Assembly (NCBI GenBank): GCA_041595875.1
Contig: JBFHJN010000063.1
Coordinates: forward strand, 1 to 14,130
DNA: 14,130 nucleotides
From: UBA2279 sp041595875
Lineage (GTDB): Bacteria > Actinomycetota > Coriobacteriia > Anaerosomatales > Anaerosomataceae
Direction of reading: 5' to 3'
In this document: piece by piece, positions 1-6,180 of the stretch
Layout of the letters: every line of letters begins with the position of its first letter
How positions within the stretch are numbered: position 1 is the stretch's first letter
The notes under the pieces: generated by a model
Told to the model about the DNA's origin: nothing
The model's database searches: none
Seen by the model: only the letters and a program-made list of their open reading frames with translations
Made by a program: the position numbers and the translations under genes

Positions 1-1185
1 AAGCTCGGGAAAGAGCTGGACTTGTTCAGCTTCCACGAGGAAGCGGGCGCCGGCCTGCCGCTCTATCACCCCAAGGGCGCGCGAGTGCTGCGCCTGCTGC
101 AGGAGTGGTTGCGCGCCGAGCTGTACCGCCGCGGCTATGTAGAGGCGATCACCCCGCACATGTACAAGGCCGATGTCTGGAAGATCTCCGGCCACTACGA
201 GAACTACCGCGAGAACATGTACTTCTTCGAGATCGATGAAGGCGAAGGCAAGGTCAACGAGTACGGCATCAAGCCGATGAACTGCCCGGGTCACCTCATG
301 ATCTACGGCAACGACGTTCGCAGCTACCGAGACCTGCCTATCCGCATGTTCGAGTTCGGCACCGTGTACCGGCATGAGATGTCCGGTGTGGTGCATGGCT
401 TGATGCGTGCGCGTGGATTCACGCAGGACGATGCGCACATCTTCTGTACCGCCGAGCAGGTGCACGACGAGGTCGTCGCCATGCTCGATCTGGTGCACTA
501 CGTGATGCACGACGTCTTCGGCTTCGAGTACAGCGCGGAGATCTCGACGCGTCCCGAGAAGTCCATCGGCGATGAGAGGTTCTGGGACGTCGCCACCAAG
601 TCCCTCATGGGGGCGTGTGAGGCCCGTGGGCTGGAGTATGAGATCAACGAGGGTGATGGCGCGTTCTATGGTCCAAAGATCGATATCAAGCTCCGTGACG
701 CCATCGGGCGCACGTGGCAGTGCTCCACGATCCAGGTGGACTTCAACCTGCCGCAGCGCTTCGGCCTGACATACCGCACCGCCGAGAACTCCGAGGCGCA
801 GCCCTACATGCTGCACCGCACCATCCTCGGCAGTATGGAGCGCTTCTTCGGCATCCTCATCGAGCATTACGCCGGAGCTTTCCCCACGTGGCTTGCACCT
901 GTGCAGGCGGTCATCATCCCCATTGCGGACAGGCATCTCGATCACGTCGCTTCTGTGAGGCGGCGTCTTGAGGCGCAGGGCGTCCGCGTCGAGGTGTACG
1001 CTGAGCAAGAGCCGATGCGCGTGAAGATAGCCAAGGCGCAGCAGCAAAAGGTCCCCTACATGCTGGTCATCGGCGACAAAGAGATAGAGGCCGACGCTGT
1101 CGGAGTGCGCGAGCGCACCGGGGGCGACATCGGCGCTATGAGTGTTGAAGATTTCATCGCGAAGGTGGATGCGGAGAGTCTGTAA
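1..1185 (+). CDS. thrS: Threonyl-tRNA synthetase, 5'-truncated by the window edge
   Basis: Class II aminoacyl-tRNA synthetase that charges tRNA-Thr in the cytoplasm. The reading frame is open from base 1, so the start lies upstream; 394 residues are visible. All three catalytic zinc ligands of the family are present: Cys95 (in MNCPGH), His146 (in DDAH) and His272 (in HRT), counted from the first visible codon. Their spacing equals that of E. coli Cys334, His385 and His511, so about 239 N-terminal residues are missing: the TGS domain and most of the editing region. Motif 2 (FEFGTVYRHE, then GLMRARGFTQDD) and motif 3 (HRTILGSMERFFGILIEHYAG) are intact. The C-terminal anticodon-binding domain follows from about residue 295. 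The histidine kinase gene begins 26 bases downstream with no terminator between, so co-transcription is likely. Confidence 0.97.
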   Translation, partial: KLGKELDLFSFHEEAGAGLPLYHPKGARVLRLLQEWLRAELYRRGYVEAITPHMYKADVWKISGHYENYRENMYFFEIDEGEGKVNEYGIKPMNCPGHLMIYGNDVRSYRDLPIRMFEFGTVYRHEMSGVVHGLMRARGFTQDDAHIFCTAEQVHDEVVAMLDLVHYVMHDVFGFEYSAEISTRPEKSIGDERFWDVATKSLMGACEARGLEYEINEGDGAFYGPKIDIKLRDAIGRTWQCSTIQVDFNLPQRFGLTYRTAENSEAQPYMLHRTILGSMERFFGILIEHYAGAFPTWLAPVQAVIIPIADRHLDHVASVRRRLEAQGVRVEVYAEQEPMRVKIAKAQQQKVPYMLVIGDKEIEADAVGVRERTGGDIGAMSVEDFIAKVDAESL

Positions 1186-1211
1186 GCGCCTAGGACGACG
1201 CGAGGTGGCCG

Positions 1212-3344
1212 ATGGCCTGGCTGGTCCCTTCGTTTCTTGCGTCTCTTGCCGGCAGCGCTTTGCTGTCGGTGGTCTTCTGGTATCTGTTCATCAAAGAGCG
1301 CGAATCCTGGATCAGGCTTTGGGCATTGGCATGGACGCTGTATACCGCCCGGTTCGCAATCGAGACGATAAACTCGGCGTACCTGCCTCAGTCGGTGTGG
1401 CTGCCGGTTCTGGCCACCGTACTGGTGCTGGGAACGAGTGGACTGCTGCTGGAGGGCGCGTATCACCTCGCTGGTGTCAGCGGGGCCCGCTGGCATCACT
1501 GGTTGGGAACCGTTATCGCTCTTTGGGTGATCGCGGCCACCGCGCTTGGCCTGCCCTACGTCGTCATCACCGGTCCCGCATGGCTGTATCGCGGGACCGC
1601 GAGCATCCTTTCGGGTCTTATCTGGTATCGCAACACCGGTGACTGGGGTTTGTGGGGGCGCATCACCGGCGTCACATTCATACTCTGGGGGCTGCATCAC
1701 TTCGACTACCCCATCTTGCGTGGGGTGGAGTGGTTCGCGCCGATCGGCTTCTTGCTGGGGGCGCTGTTCGAGTATGTGATCGCACTTGGCGCACTGATCG
1801 CTCACTTCGAGCAGACGCGTGCAAGACTTGCGGTCAGCGAGGCCCGGTACTCGGCCATCTTCGAGGGCAGTAGTTCCGTGATGCTGTTGATCGACCCATC
1901 GTCCGGCGAGATCATGGATGTCAACTCGGCGGCCGTCGAGTTCTATGGTTGGTCTCGCGAGCAGATGTGCCGCATGCGCATCGATCAGGTGAACACCCTT
2001 ACGGCGGACGAGGTTCGAGCCGAGATGGCGCGGGCTTCCGCGCGGGACCGCAATCATTTCCTGTTCCGCCATCGCCGCGCTGATGGCTCTGTGGTCGACA
2101 TCGAGTCCTATGCCGGTCCGATCGTCATCGATGGGCGTCGGCTCCTCTACTCCATCGTGCATGACATCTCGAAGCGTGTTGAGGCCGAGGCCGCGCTTCA
2201 AGAGAGCGAGAGGCGCTACGGCAGGCTGTTTCACGGCAGTCGTTCGGCGATGCTGCTGGTCGATCCGGAAGGCGCGCGTATCGTTGATGCGAACATCGCG
2301 GCGGAGGAGTTGTACGGGTATCCCGCAGATCAGCTGAAGATCATGGGCATCGCGGACCTCGCAGTGGACACCCAAGACGAGATTGACCGCGTCGTCGCCA
2401 CCACGATCGAAGATCGCGGACATATGCGCGTATTTCGACACGTGCGTTGTGATGGCACAGAGTTCGACGCAGAGATTGCGGCTACGCCTATCGTCTTTGC
2501 CGGAAAGACCCTGCTCTACACGATCATCAGCGACATCACAGAACGCCTCGCGACCGAACAAGCACTTCATCGGCACCGTGGCCACCTTGAGGAGCTTGTC
2601 GATGAGCGGACACATGAGTTGTCCGAGGCGAACAAGCAGCTTGAGATAGCGACGCGGGCAAAAGACGAGTTCATGACGGGCATGAGCCATGAGTTGCGGA
2701 CTCCTTTGAATTCGGTCATAGGTTTCTCGGACATGCTCTTGCGAGAGCTGCCGGGTCCGCTGAATGAAGAGCAGAGACGCCAAGTGGACATGATCGGACG
2801 CTCCGGTCGTCATCTGCTCTCTATCGTCAACGACATACTCGATCTGGCCCGGATCGAGGCGGGGACCGTAGTGGTCAACCGTGAGGTCGTGGATGTCTCG
2901 GGCCTGGCCGCGCGACTGTTGGACGGCGTTCGTCCGCTGGCGGCGCGCGAAGGGGTGGTACTGAGGCTCGAGGTGGCCGAGGGACTCGAGCTATGGACTG
3001 ACGAGAGGATGCTGGAGCAGATCTTGTGGAACCTCGTCGGGAACGCGATCAAGTTCACACCGGGGGGAACGGTGAGCCTGGGTGTCTCTTGTGAGGACGA
3101 GCGTATGCGTTTCACGGTGTGCGACAACGGTCAGGGCATGTCTGCCGAGCAGCTCGAGCAGGCGTTCGACAAGTTCACCCGGTTTGCTGCTCCGGGTGCC
3201 GATGAGGGCGGTACGGGTCTCGGCTTGAGTATCAGTACCAGGCTCGCGGAGTATCTCGGCGGCACGCTGAGCGCGCAAAGCCAGCTTGGTGAAGGATCGT
3301 GCTTCACGCTGGAACTGCCGTTCTTGTGCGATGAGACGGAATGA
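1212..3344 (+). CDS. Membrane sensor histidine kinase with two PAS domains
   Basis: Predicted two-component sensor kinase of 710 residues. The first 200 residues contain about seven hydrophobic segments (roughly 5-27, 33-50, 63-82, 96-115, 120-138, 147-165, 174-197), a membrane sensor module I cannot assign to a named family. Two similar PAS domains follow (about 209-320 and 332-444); both have a (D/E)xxYG-type core and end in D-I-(S/T), suggesting tandem duplication. A short coiled linker (about 445-480) leads to the HisKA domain, with phospho-acceptor His493 in SHELRTPLN. The ATPase domain has an N box (Asn611 in NLVGNAIKF), G1 (Asp638 in DNGQG), an F box (FDKFTRF) and G2 (GGTGLGLSIS), so it should be active. 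ATG 1212 is preceded by GAGGTGG. No response regulator is visible, so partner and signal are unknown. It sits between thrS and infC, an unusual place. Confidence 0.93.
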   Translation: MAWLVPSFLASLAGSALLSVVFWYLFIKERESWIRLWALAWTLYTARFAIETINSAYLPQSVWLPVLATVLVLGTSGLLLEGAYHLAGVSGARWHHWLGTVIALWVIAATALGLPYVVITGPAWLYRGTASILSGLIWYRNTGDWGLWGRITGVTFILWGLHHFDYPILRGVEWFAPIGFLLGALFEYVIALGALIAHFEQTRARLAVSEARYSAIFEGSSSVMLLIDPSSGEIMDVNSAAVEFYGWSREQMCRMRIDQVNTLTADEVRAEMARASARDRNHFLFRHRRADGSVVDIESYAGPIVIDGRRLLYSIVHDISKRVEAEAALQESERRYGRLFHGSRSAMLLVDPEGARIVDANIAAEELYGYPADQLKIMGIADLAVDTQDEIDRVVATTIEDRGHMRVFRHVRCDGTEFDAEIAATPIVFAGKTLLYTIISDITERLATEQALHRHRGHLEELVDERTHELSEANKQLEIATRAKDEFMTGMSHELRTPLNSVIGFSDMLLRELPGPLNEEQRRQVDMIGRSGRHLLSIVNDILDLARIEAGTVVVNREVVDVSGLAARLLDGVRPLAAREGVVLRLEVAEGLELWTDERMLEQILWNLVGNAIKFTPGGTVSLGVSCEDERMRFTVCDNGQGMSAEQLEQAFDKFTRFAAPGADEGGTGLGLSISTRLAEYLGGTLSAQSQLGEGSCFTLELPFLCDETE

Positions 3345-3349
3345 TGTAG

Positions 3350-3378
3350 TGGACAAGCCGGGTGGGCGCGGGTATACT
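3350..3378 (+). promoter_or_regulatory. Sigma70-type promoter of the infC operon
   Basis: TGGACA (3350-3355) and TATACT (3373-3378) are separated by exactly 17 bases, each one mismatch from consensus. The -35 box begins six bases after the kinase stop codon. Transcription would start near 3385, giving an untranslated leader of about 210 bases before infC. This lets the ribosomal operon be expressed independently of thrS and the kinase. Confidence 0.75.
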
Positions 3379-3384
3379 CGCGAG

Positions 3385-3594
3385 GCTACAACCGCATAGA
3401 GAACAAGCGGGACCCGGGCCGGGCAGGGCCACTGTGGTCCCCACCTTACGGCGCAAGAGGCAGCTGTCTGGTCATCTGAGAAACGGACTCCTAGTGGGTC
3501 TGCTCCTATGACGTACCCGACGGCACCAAGCCGGCGGGTTCTTTTCTTTGGAAGAGCGGTCAATGCGACCGCCGATAGTGGAGGTGAGCTGCCC
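3385..3594 (+). promoter_or_regulatory. Structured 5' leader of infC-rpmI-rplT, possible L20-type attenuator
   Basis: About 210 untranslated bases lie between the predicted transcription start and the infC start codon. Seen directly: an inverted repeat GGGACC/GGTCCC (3409-3414 with 3436-3441), a small hairpin GACTC/GGGTC (3486-3490 with 3496-3500), and a complete intrinsic terminator (3516-3549). The GGGT at 3496-3499 could instead pair with ACCC at 3515-3518, which overlaps the 5' arm of the terminator and so is a candidate anti-terminator contact. In Bacillus subtilis the equivalent operon is controlled by L20 binding a leader that ends in a terminator. The same control here is inferred from architecture only; I did not identify an L20 site. 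Confidence 0.5.
3516..3549 (+). terminator. Intrinsic terminator inside the infC leader
   Basis: CCCGACGGC (3516-3524) pairs with GCCGGCGGG (3530-3538) around the loop ACCAA, nine positions with one A-G mismatch. It is followed by a T-rich tract, TTCTTTTCTTT (3539-3549). It lies 45 bases before the infC start codon and after the promoter at 3350, so it should act as an attenuator rather than end an upstream gene. Confidence 0.75.

Positions 3595-3597
<3 letters not shown>
3580..3597 (+). promoter_or_regulatory. Strong Shine-Dalgarno with AUU start codon of infC
   Basis: GGAGGTGA (3580-3587), a near-complete anti-16S match, is followed by seven bases and then ATT (3595-3597) in the IF3 frame. 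The next codons give S-T-T-E-P-R-I-N-D-R, the usual IF3 N-terminus. No ATG, GTG or TTG lies at a suitable distance from this Shine-Dalgarno. AUU on infC is known from E. coli, where it makes translation sensitive to the level of IF3 itself. Confidence 0.85.
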
Positions 3598-4176
<579 letters not shown>

Positions 4177-4204
4177 GATACGCTGCACGAAGAAGGAGCA
4201 ACAC

Positions 4205-4402
4205 ATGCCGAAGATGAAGACGCACAAGGGAACCGCCAAGCGGTTCAAGCTCACGGGGACCGGCAAGATCAAGCGCGCCAACGCGTTCAAGAGCCACATC
4301 CTCGAGAAGAAGAGCCCGAAGCGCAAGCGTGGCTTCGCTGCGGACTCTCTCGTCCACAAGTCCGACGAAAACGTGATCAAGAAGAATCTGGGCATCGGTT
4401 AG
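4205..4402 (+). CDS. rpmI: 50S ribosomal protein L35
   Basis: Small, very basic 50S protein of 65 residues, the usual length. It begins MPKMKTHKGTAKRFKLTGTG, the family signature, and contains the lysine-rich KSPKRKRG stretch and the C-terminal NVIKKNLG. AAGGAG (4193-4198) sits six bases before the ATG. It lies between infC and rplT, the standard order, and should be on the same transcript. Confidence 0.97.
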   Translation: MPKMKTHKGTAKRFKLTGTGKIKRANAFKSHILEKKSPKRKRGFAADSLVHKSDENVIKKNLGIG

Positions 4403-4435
4403 TCCGAGCCTGTCAGTCTCGAGGAGTGATCGAAG

Positions 4436-4795
4436 ATGCCTAGAGTTAAGCGTGGAGTCACTGCGAGGAAGAAGCGTCGTACCGTTCTTGCGCAGGCCAA
4501 GGGTTACTACGGTGCCAAGAGCCGTAGCTATCGCGCCGCAAAAGAGCAGGTACAGCACTCGATGCAGTATGCGTACCGTGACCGTCGCAACAAGAAGCGC
4601 GAGATCCGTCGTCTCTGGATCGCCCGCATCAATGCGGCTGCTCGTTTGAACGGGATGTCGTATTCGACGTTCATGAACGCACTGAAGAAGGCCGAGATCG
4701 GGCTGGATCGGAAGATTCTCTCGGACATGGCCGTCAACGACCCGGCTGGCTTCGCCGCCCTGGTCGAACAGGTCAAGGACAAGGCCATCGCGTAG
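4436..4795 (+). CDS. rplT: 50S ribosomal protein L20
   Basis: 119-residue 50S assembly protein that binds 23S rRNA early. It begins MPRVKRGVTARKKRRTVLAQ, the L20 signature, with a long basic N-terminal extension followed by the globular C-terminal domain (from about residue 60, with LWIARINAAAR and SYSTFMNALKKA). GAGGAG (4421-4426) precedes the ATG by nine bases. In other bacteria L20 represses this operon by binding its mRNA, which is the likely link to the leader terminator upstream of infC. A strong terminator follows the stop codon. Confidence 0.97.
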   Translation: MPRVKRGVTARKKRRTVLAQAKGYYGAKSRSYRAAKEQVQHSMQYAYRDRRNKKREIRRLWIARINAAARLNGMSYSTFMNALKKAEIGLDRKILSDMAVNDPAGFAALVEQVKDKAIA

Positions 4796-4815
4796 CGTCT
4801 GGTCTGCTGTATCAC

Positions 4816-4847
4816 AAAAGAGCCCCGCTCAACAGCGGGGCTCTTTT
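4816..4847 (+). terminator. Intrinsic terminator after rplT
   Basis: A perfect 14-bp stem (4816-4829 with 4834-4847) encloses the loop CAAC. The arms are AAAAGAGCCCCGCT and AGCGGGGCTCTTTT, so there is a T run on both strands and it could work in both directions. It closes the infC operon and separates it from the TasA/SipW cassette. The following 101 bases (4848-4948) show no gene and no convincing -35/-10 pair. Confidence 0.95.
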
Positions 4848-4948
4848 GCGTTTCGGGCCCGTTTTGGGGCTGTTCAGGTTCTGGCGAGGTCGGGTTAGCG
4901 GCTGCGTGCGAGTATTCCTTTGGTCGGAGAACCGATCACTGGAATGCC

Positions 4949-4979
4949 GTTTCCCCTCGGCGGCCGGAAGAGGGGGAAC
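4949..4979 (+). promoter_or_regulatory. Hairpin sequestering the Shine-Dalgarno of the TasA-like gene
   Basis: GTTTCCCCTC (4949-4958) pairs with GAGGGGGAAC (4970-4979): ten consecutive base pairs, one of them G-U, around an 11-base loop. The 3' arm contains the AGGGGG Shine-Dalgarno and ends one base before the ATG at 4981. Translation should be low unless the stem is opened. What opens it (temperature, a ligand, a protein, another RNA) cannot be told from the sequence. A second small hairpin, GGTCGG/CCGATC (4922-4927 with 4932-4937), lies just upstream. Confidence 0.65.
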
Positions 4980-4980
4980 G

Positions 4981-5463
4981 ATGAAGCGTTTCGTATGGGT
5001 GCTTGCGGGTCTGGCGGTCGTGTGGTCTATGAGCGGGGCCGGTGCATATTTCACAGACAGAGCAGAGGTTCCGGACAACGTGGTCCGGGCAGGGACGGTG
5101 TCAGTGTCTACCGAGCCGACCTCATCGGCGTTGTCTATTGATGCGCTTGCGCCGGGCGAGACCGTCCAGCGGTCGTTGATCGTGATCAATGACGGGCAGC
5201 TGGCCGAGGACGTGGTGGTGACCGGCGCGAAGAAGATGGGCATTACCGATTTCTACAACGCGTTGACCTGTAGGGTCACCGCAGATGGCGTTCTCCTGTA
5301 CGAGGGCCCCATGAATGCGCTGAAGACCGCTCCGGTGCGTATCGAACGTGCGGGTCGCGCGGAATTGGTGTTCGCTGTCGGACTTCCTGCGAGCGCCGGC
5401 AACGACCTGGCGGACGACTACGTGCGTATGACGCTCTATGCAGACGCGGAACAGGCTCACTGA
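4981..5463 (+). CDS. TasA/camelysin-like exported protein with SipW-type signal peptide
   Basis: 160-residue secreted protein. The N-terminus is a short basic region, a hydrophobic core (residues 5-19), then AGA-YFTD (20-26) and N-x4-G-x-V (33-40). This is the pattern of signal peptides cut by SipW, with cleavage expected after Ala22. The mature part follows the TasA/camelysin layout: LAPGE then LIVINDGQL, an LYEG element in the middle, VFAVGLP and a final TLYADAEQ. In Bacillus, TasA forms matrix fibres; fibre formation here is inference. ATG 4981 is preferred over upstream in-frame starts because it places the signal peptide at the N-terminus and follows AGGGGG. The stop codon overlaps the start of the next gene by one base (TGATG), so the two are translationally coupled. 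It could instead be a different small surface protein of this fold. Confidence 0.82.
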   Translation: MKRFVWVLAGLAVVWSMSGAGAYFTDRAEVPDNVVRAGTVSVSTEPTSSALSIDALAPGETVQRSLIVINDGQLAEDVVVTGAKKMGITDFYNALTCRVTADGVLLYEGPMNALKTAPVRIERAGRAELVFAVGLPASAGNDLADDYVRMTLYADAEQAH

Positions 5464-5999
5464 TGGAAGGGCCCGATCACCGCTATGTCGGCCTGCGTCG
5501 AGCCTGTTCCTGCGCCTTGATGCTCACGATCGGTGTCGCGTCTTTCTTGTTCGGTGCAACCTGCATAAGGGGCTCATCGATGGAGCCGACGTTGATGCCG
5601 GGTGATGTCGTCATCTACAGGCGGGGATGCAGCGGGATCGTCGAGGGCGACACCGTCTTGTTCGAGAAGGACGGATGGAGCGGTGGTGTGGTGCATCGGG
5701 TCGTCTCGATCGAGATGGACGGTTCGTTGCGCACGTGCGGCGACGCCAATGAAGCGGCGGATGTCGAACCGGTCGCACTGCCCAGGGTGCAGGGAGTCGT
5801 AGTCGGCGTTCTGCCTTCCGGGAAGACGTGGCGGGGGATGAGAAAGACTGTTTCCGATGTGCTAAACTCGTCTACCAATCGCATGAACTGCGACGACGGA
5901 GAGGCGAACTGCATCAGCGTTTCACCAGGGACGGAGCCCCATCGACTGGAAGGGCTTCGGGAACGAGCAGGACGGTTCACTCCATCAGCAGCGACCTGA
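5463..5999 (+). CDS. sipW: SipW-type (Ser/His) signal peptidase I
   Basis: 178-residue membrane signal peptidase of the ER/archaeal-like class. One N-terminal membrane segment (about 14-34) is followed by catalytic Ser39 in RGSSMEPTLMPGD. The general base is His78 in VVHRVV, where typical bacterial LepB has lysine. A third conserved box, GDANEAAD, lies at 93-100. It directly follows the TasA-like gene with a one-base overlap, which marks that protein as its likely substrate. The conserved part ends near residue 125. The last 50 or so residues are hydrophilic, show no second membrane segment, and are encoded by DNA that also forms Stem I of the pheST T-box; the stop codon (5997-5999) falls a few bases after that stem. 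The tail is therefore probably not conserved. The gene symbol is by class, not proven orthology. Confidence 0.85.
   Translation: MEGPDHRYVGLRRACSCALMLTIGVASFLFGATCIRGSSMEPTLMPGDVVIYRRGCSGIVEGDTVLFEKDGWSGGVVHRVVSIEMDGSLRTCGDANEAADVEPVALPRVQGVVVGVLPSGKTWRGMRKTVSDVLNSSTNRMNCDDGEANCISVSPGTEPHRLEGLRERAGRFTPSAAT
5860..5868 (+). promoter_or_regulatory. Possible extended -10 promoter for pheST inside sipW
   Basis: TGC followed by TAAACT (5863-5868) is an extended -10 element. No good -35 box is seen at the right distance. Transcription would start near 5875, about a dozen bases before the first paired bases of the T-box, which is the usual arrangement. The site is within the coding sequence of the signal peptidase. 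Confidence 0.45.
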
Positions 6000-6157
6000 A
6001 CAGCCGATCAGGCTCAGTAGGCAAGCCGGTGTCCCACCGTTATCGGGAAGGCCGGGTCAGATTCGGCACAAAGTGGGCGCTATGCGCCAACCGAGGTGGT
6101 ACCGCGGGAGCCGTTCCCGTCCTTGGATATATCCTGGGACAGGGCGGCTCCCTTTTT
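5888..6157 (+). promoter_or_regulatory. T-box riboswitch for phenylalanine upstream of pheST
   Basis: A T-box leader that senses uncharged tRNA-Phe. Stem I can be folded by eye: basal CTGC/GCAG (5888-5891 with 5988-5991), GGAG/CTCC (5898-5901 with 5980-5983), CTGC/GCAG (5909-5912 with 5967-5970), CGTTTC/GGAACG (5918-5923 with 5960-5965) and a distal GGAGCCC/GGGCTTC helix (5933-5939 with 5951-5957). The 3' side of the specifier loop carries TTC (5976-5978), a Phe codon, followed by A. Stem II elements AGTAGG (6016-6021) and CCGTTAT (6037-6043) and stem III GGCGC/GCGCC (6076-6088) follow. The antiterminator is CCGAGG/CCTTGG (6091-6096 with 6121-6126) and CGGGA/TCCCG (6105-6109 with 6115-6119), with bulge TGGTACC. 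TGGT (6097-6100) matches the ACCA end of tRNA-Phe. The first part overlaps the signal peptidase gene. Confidence 0.93.
6106..6157 (+). terminator. T-box intrinsic terminator before pheS
   Basis: GGGAGCCG (6106-6113) pairs perfectly with CGGCTCCC (6145-6152), followed by five T (6153-6157). Further pairing inside the loop (CCC 6116-6118 with GGG 6142-6144) extends it. The 5' arm uses bases that the antiterminator needs (6105-6109), so the two folds exclude each other. Charged tRNA-Phe should favour this terminator and reduce pheST expression. Confidence 0.9.
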
Positions 6158-6180
6158 GATGTCGACGAAGTGAGGGATGC

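Noticed and set aside
1056..2813. Long open frame on the - strand (585 codons) opposite thrS and the histidine kinase
   Set aside because: It lies antisense to two well-supported genes, has no recognisable domain and is a by-product of GC-rich codon use.
3508..3594. In-frame ATG at 3508 as the infC start
   Set aside because: It lies before the leader terminator, the added 29 residues are unlike any IF3 N-terminus, and a strong Shine-Dalgarno points to ATT 3595.
4846..4980. Upstream in-frame start for the TasA-like gene
   Set aside because: It would begin inside the rplT terminator and would bury the signal peptide 45 residues into the protein.
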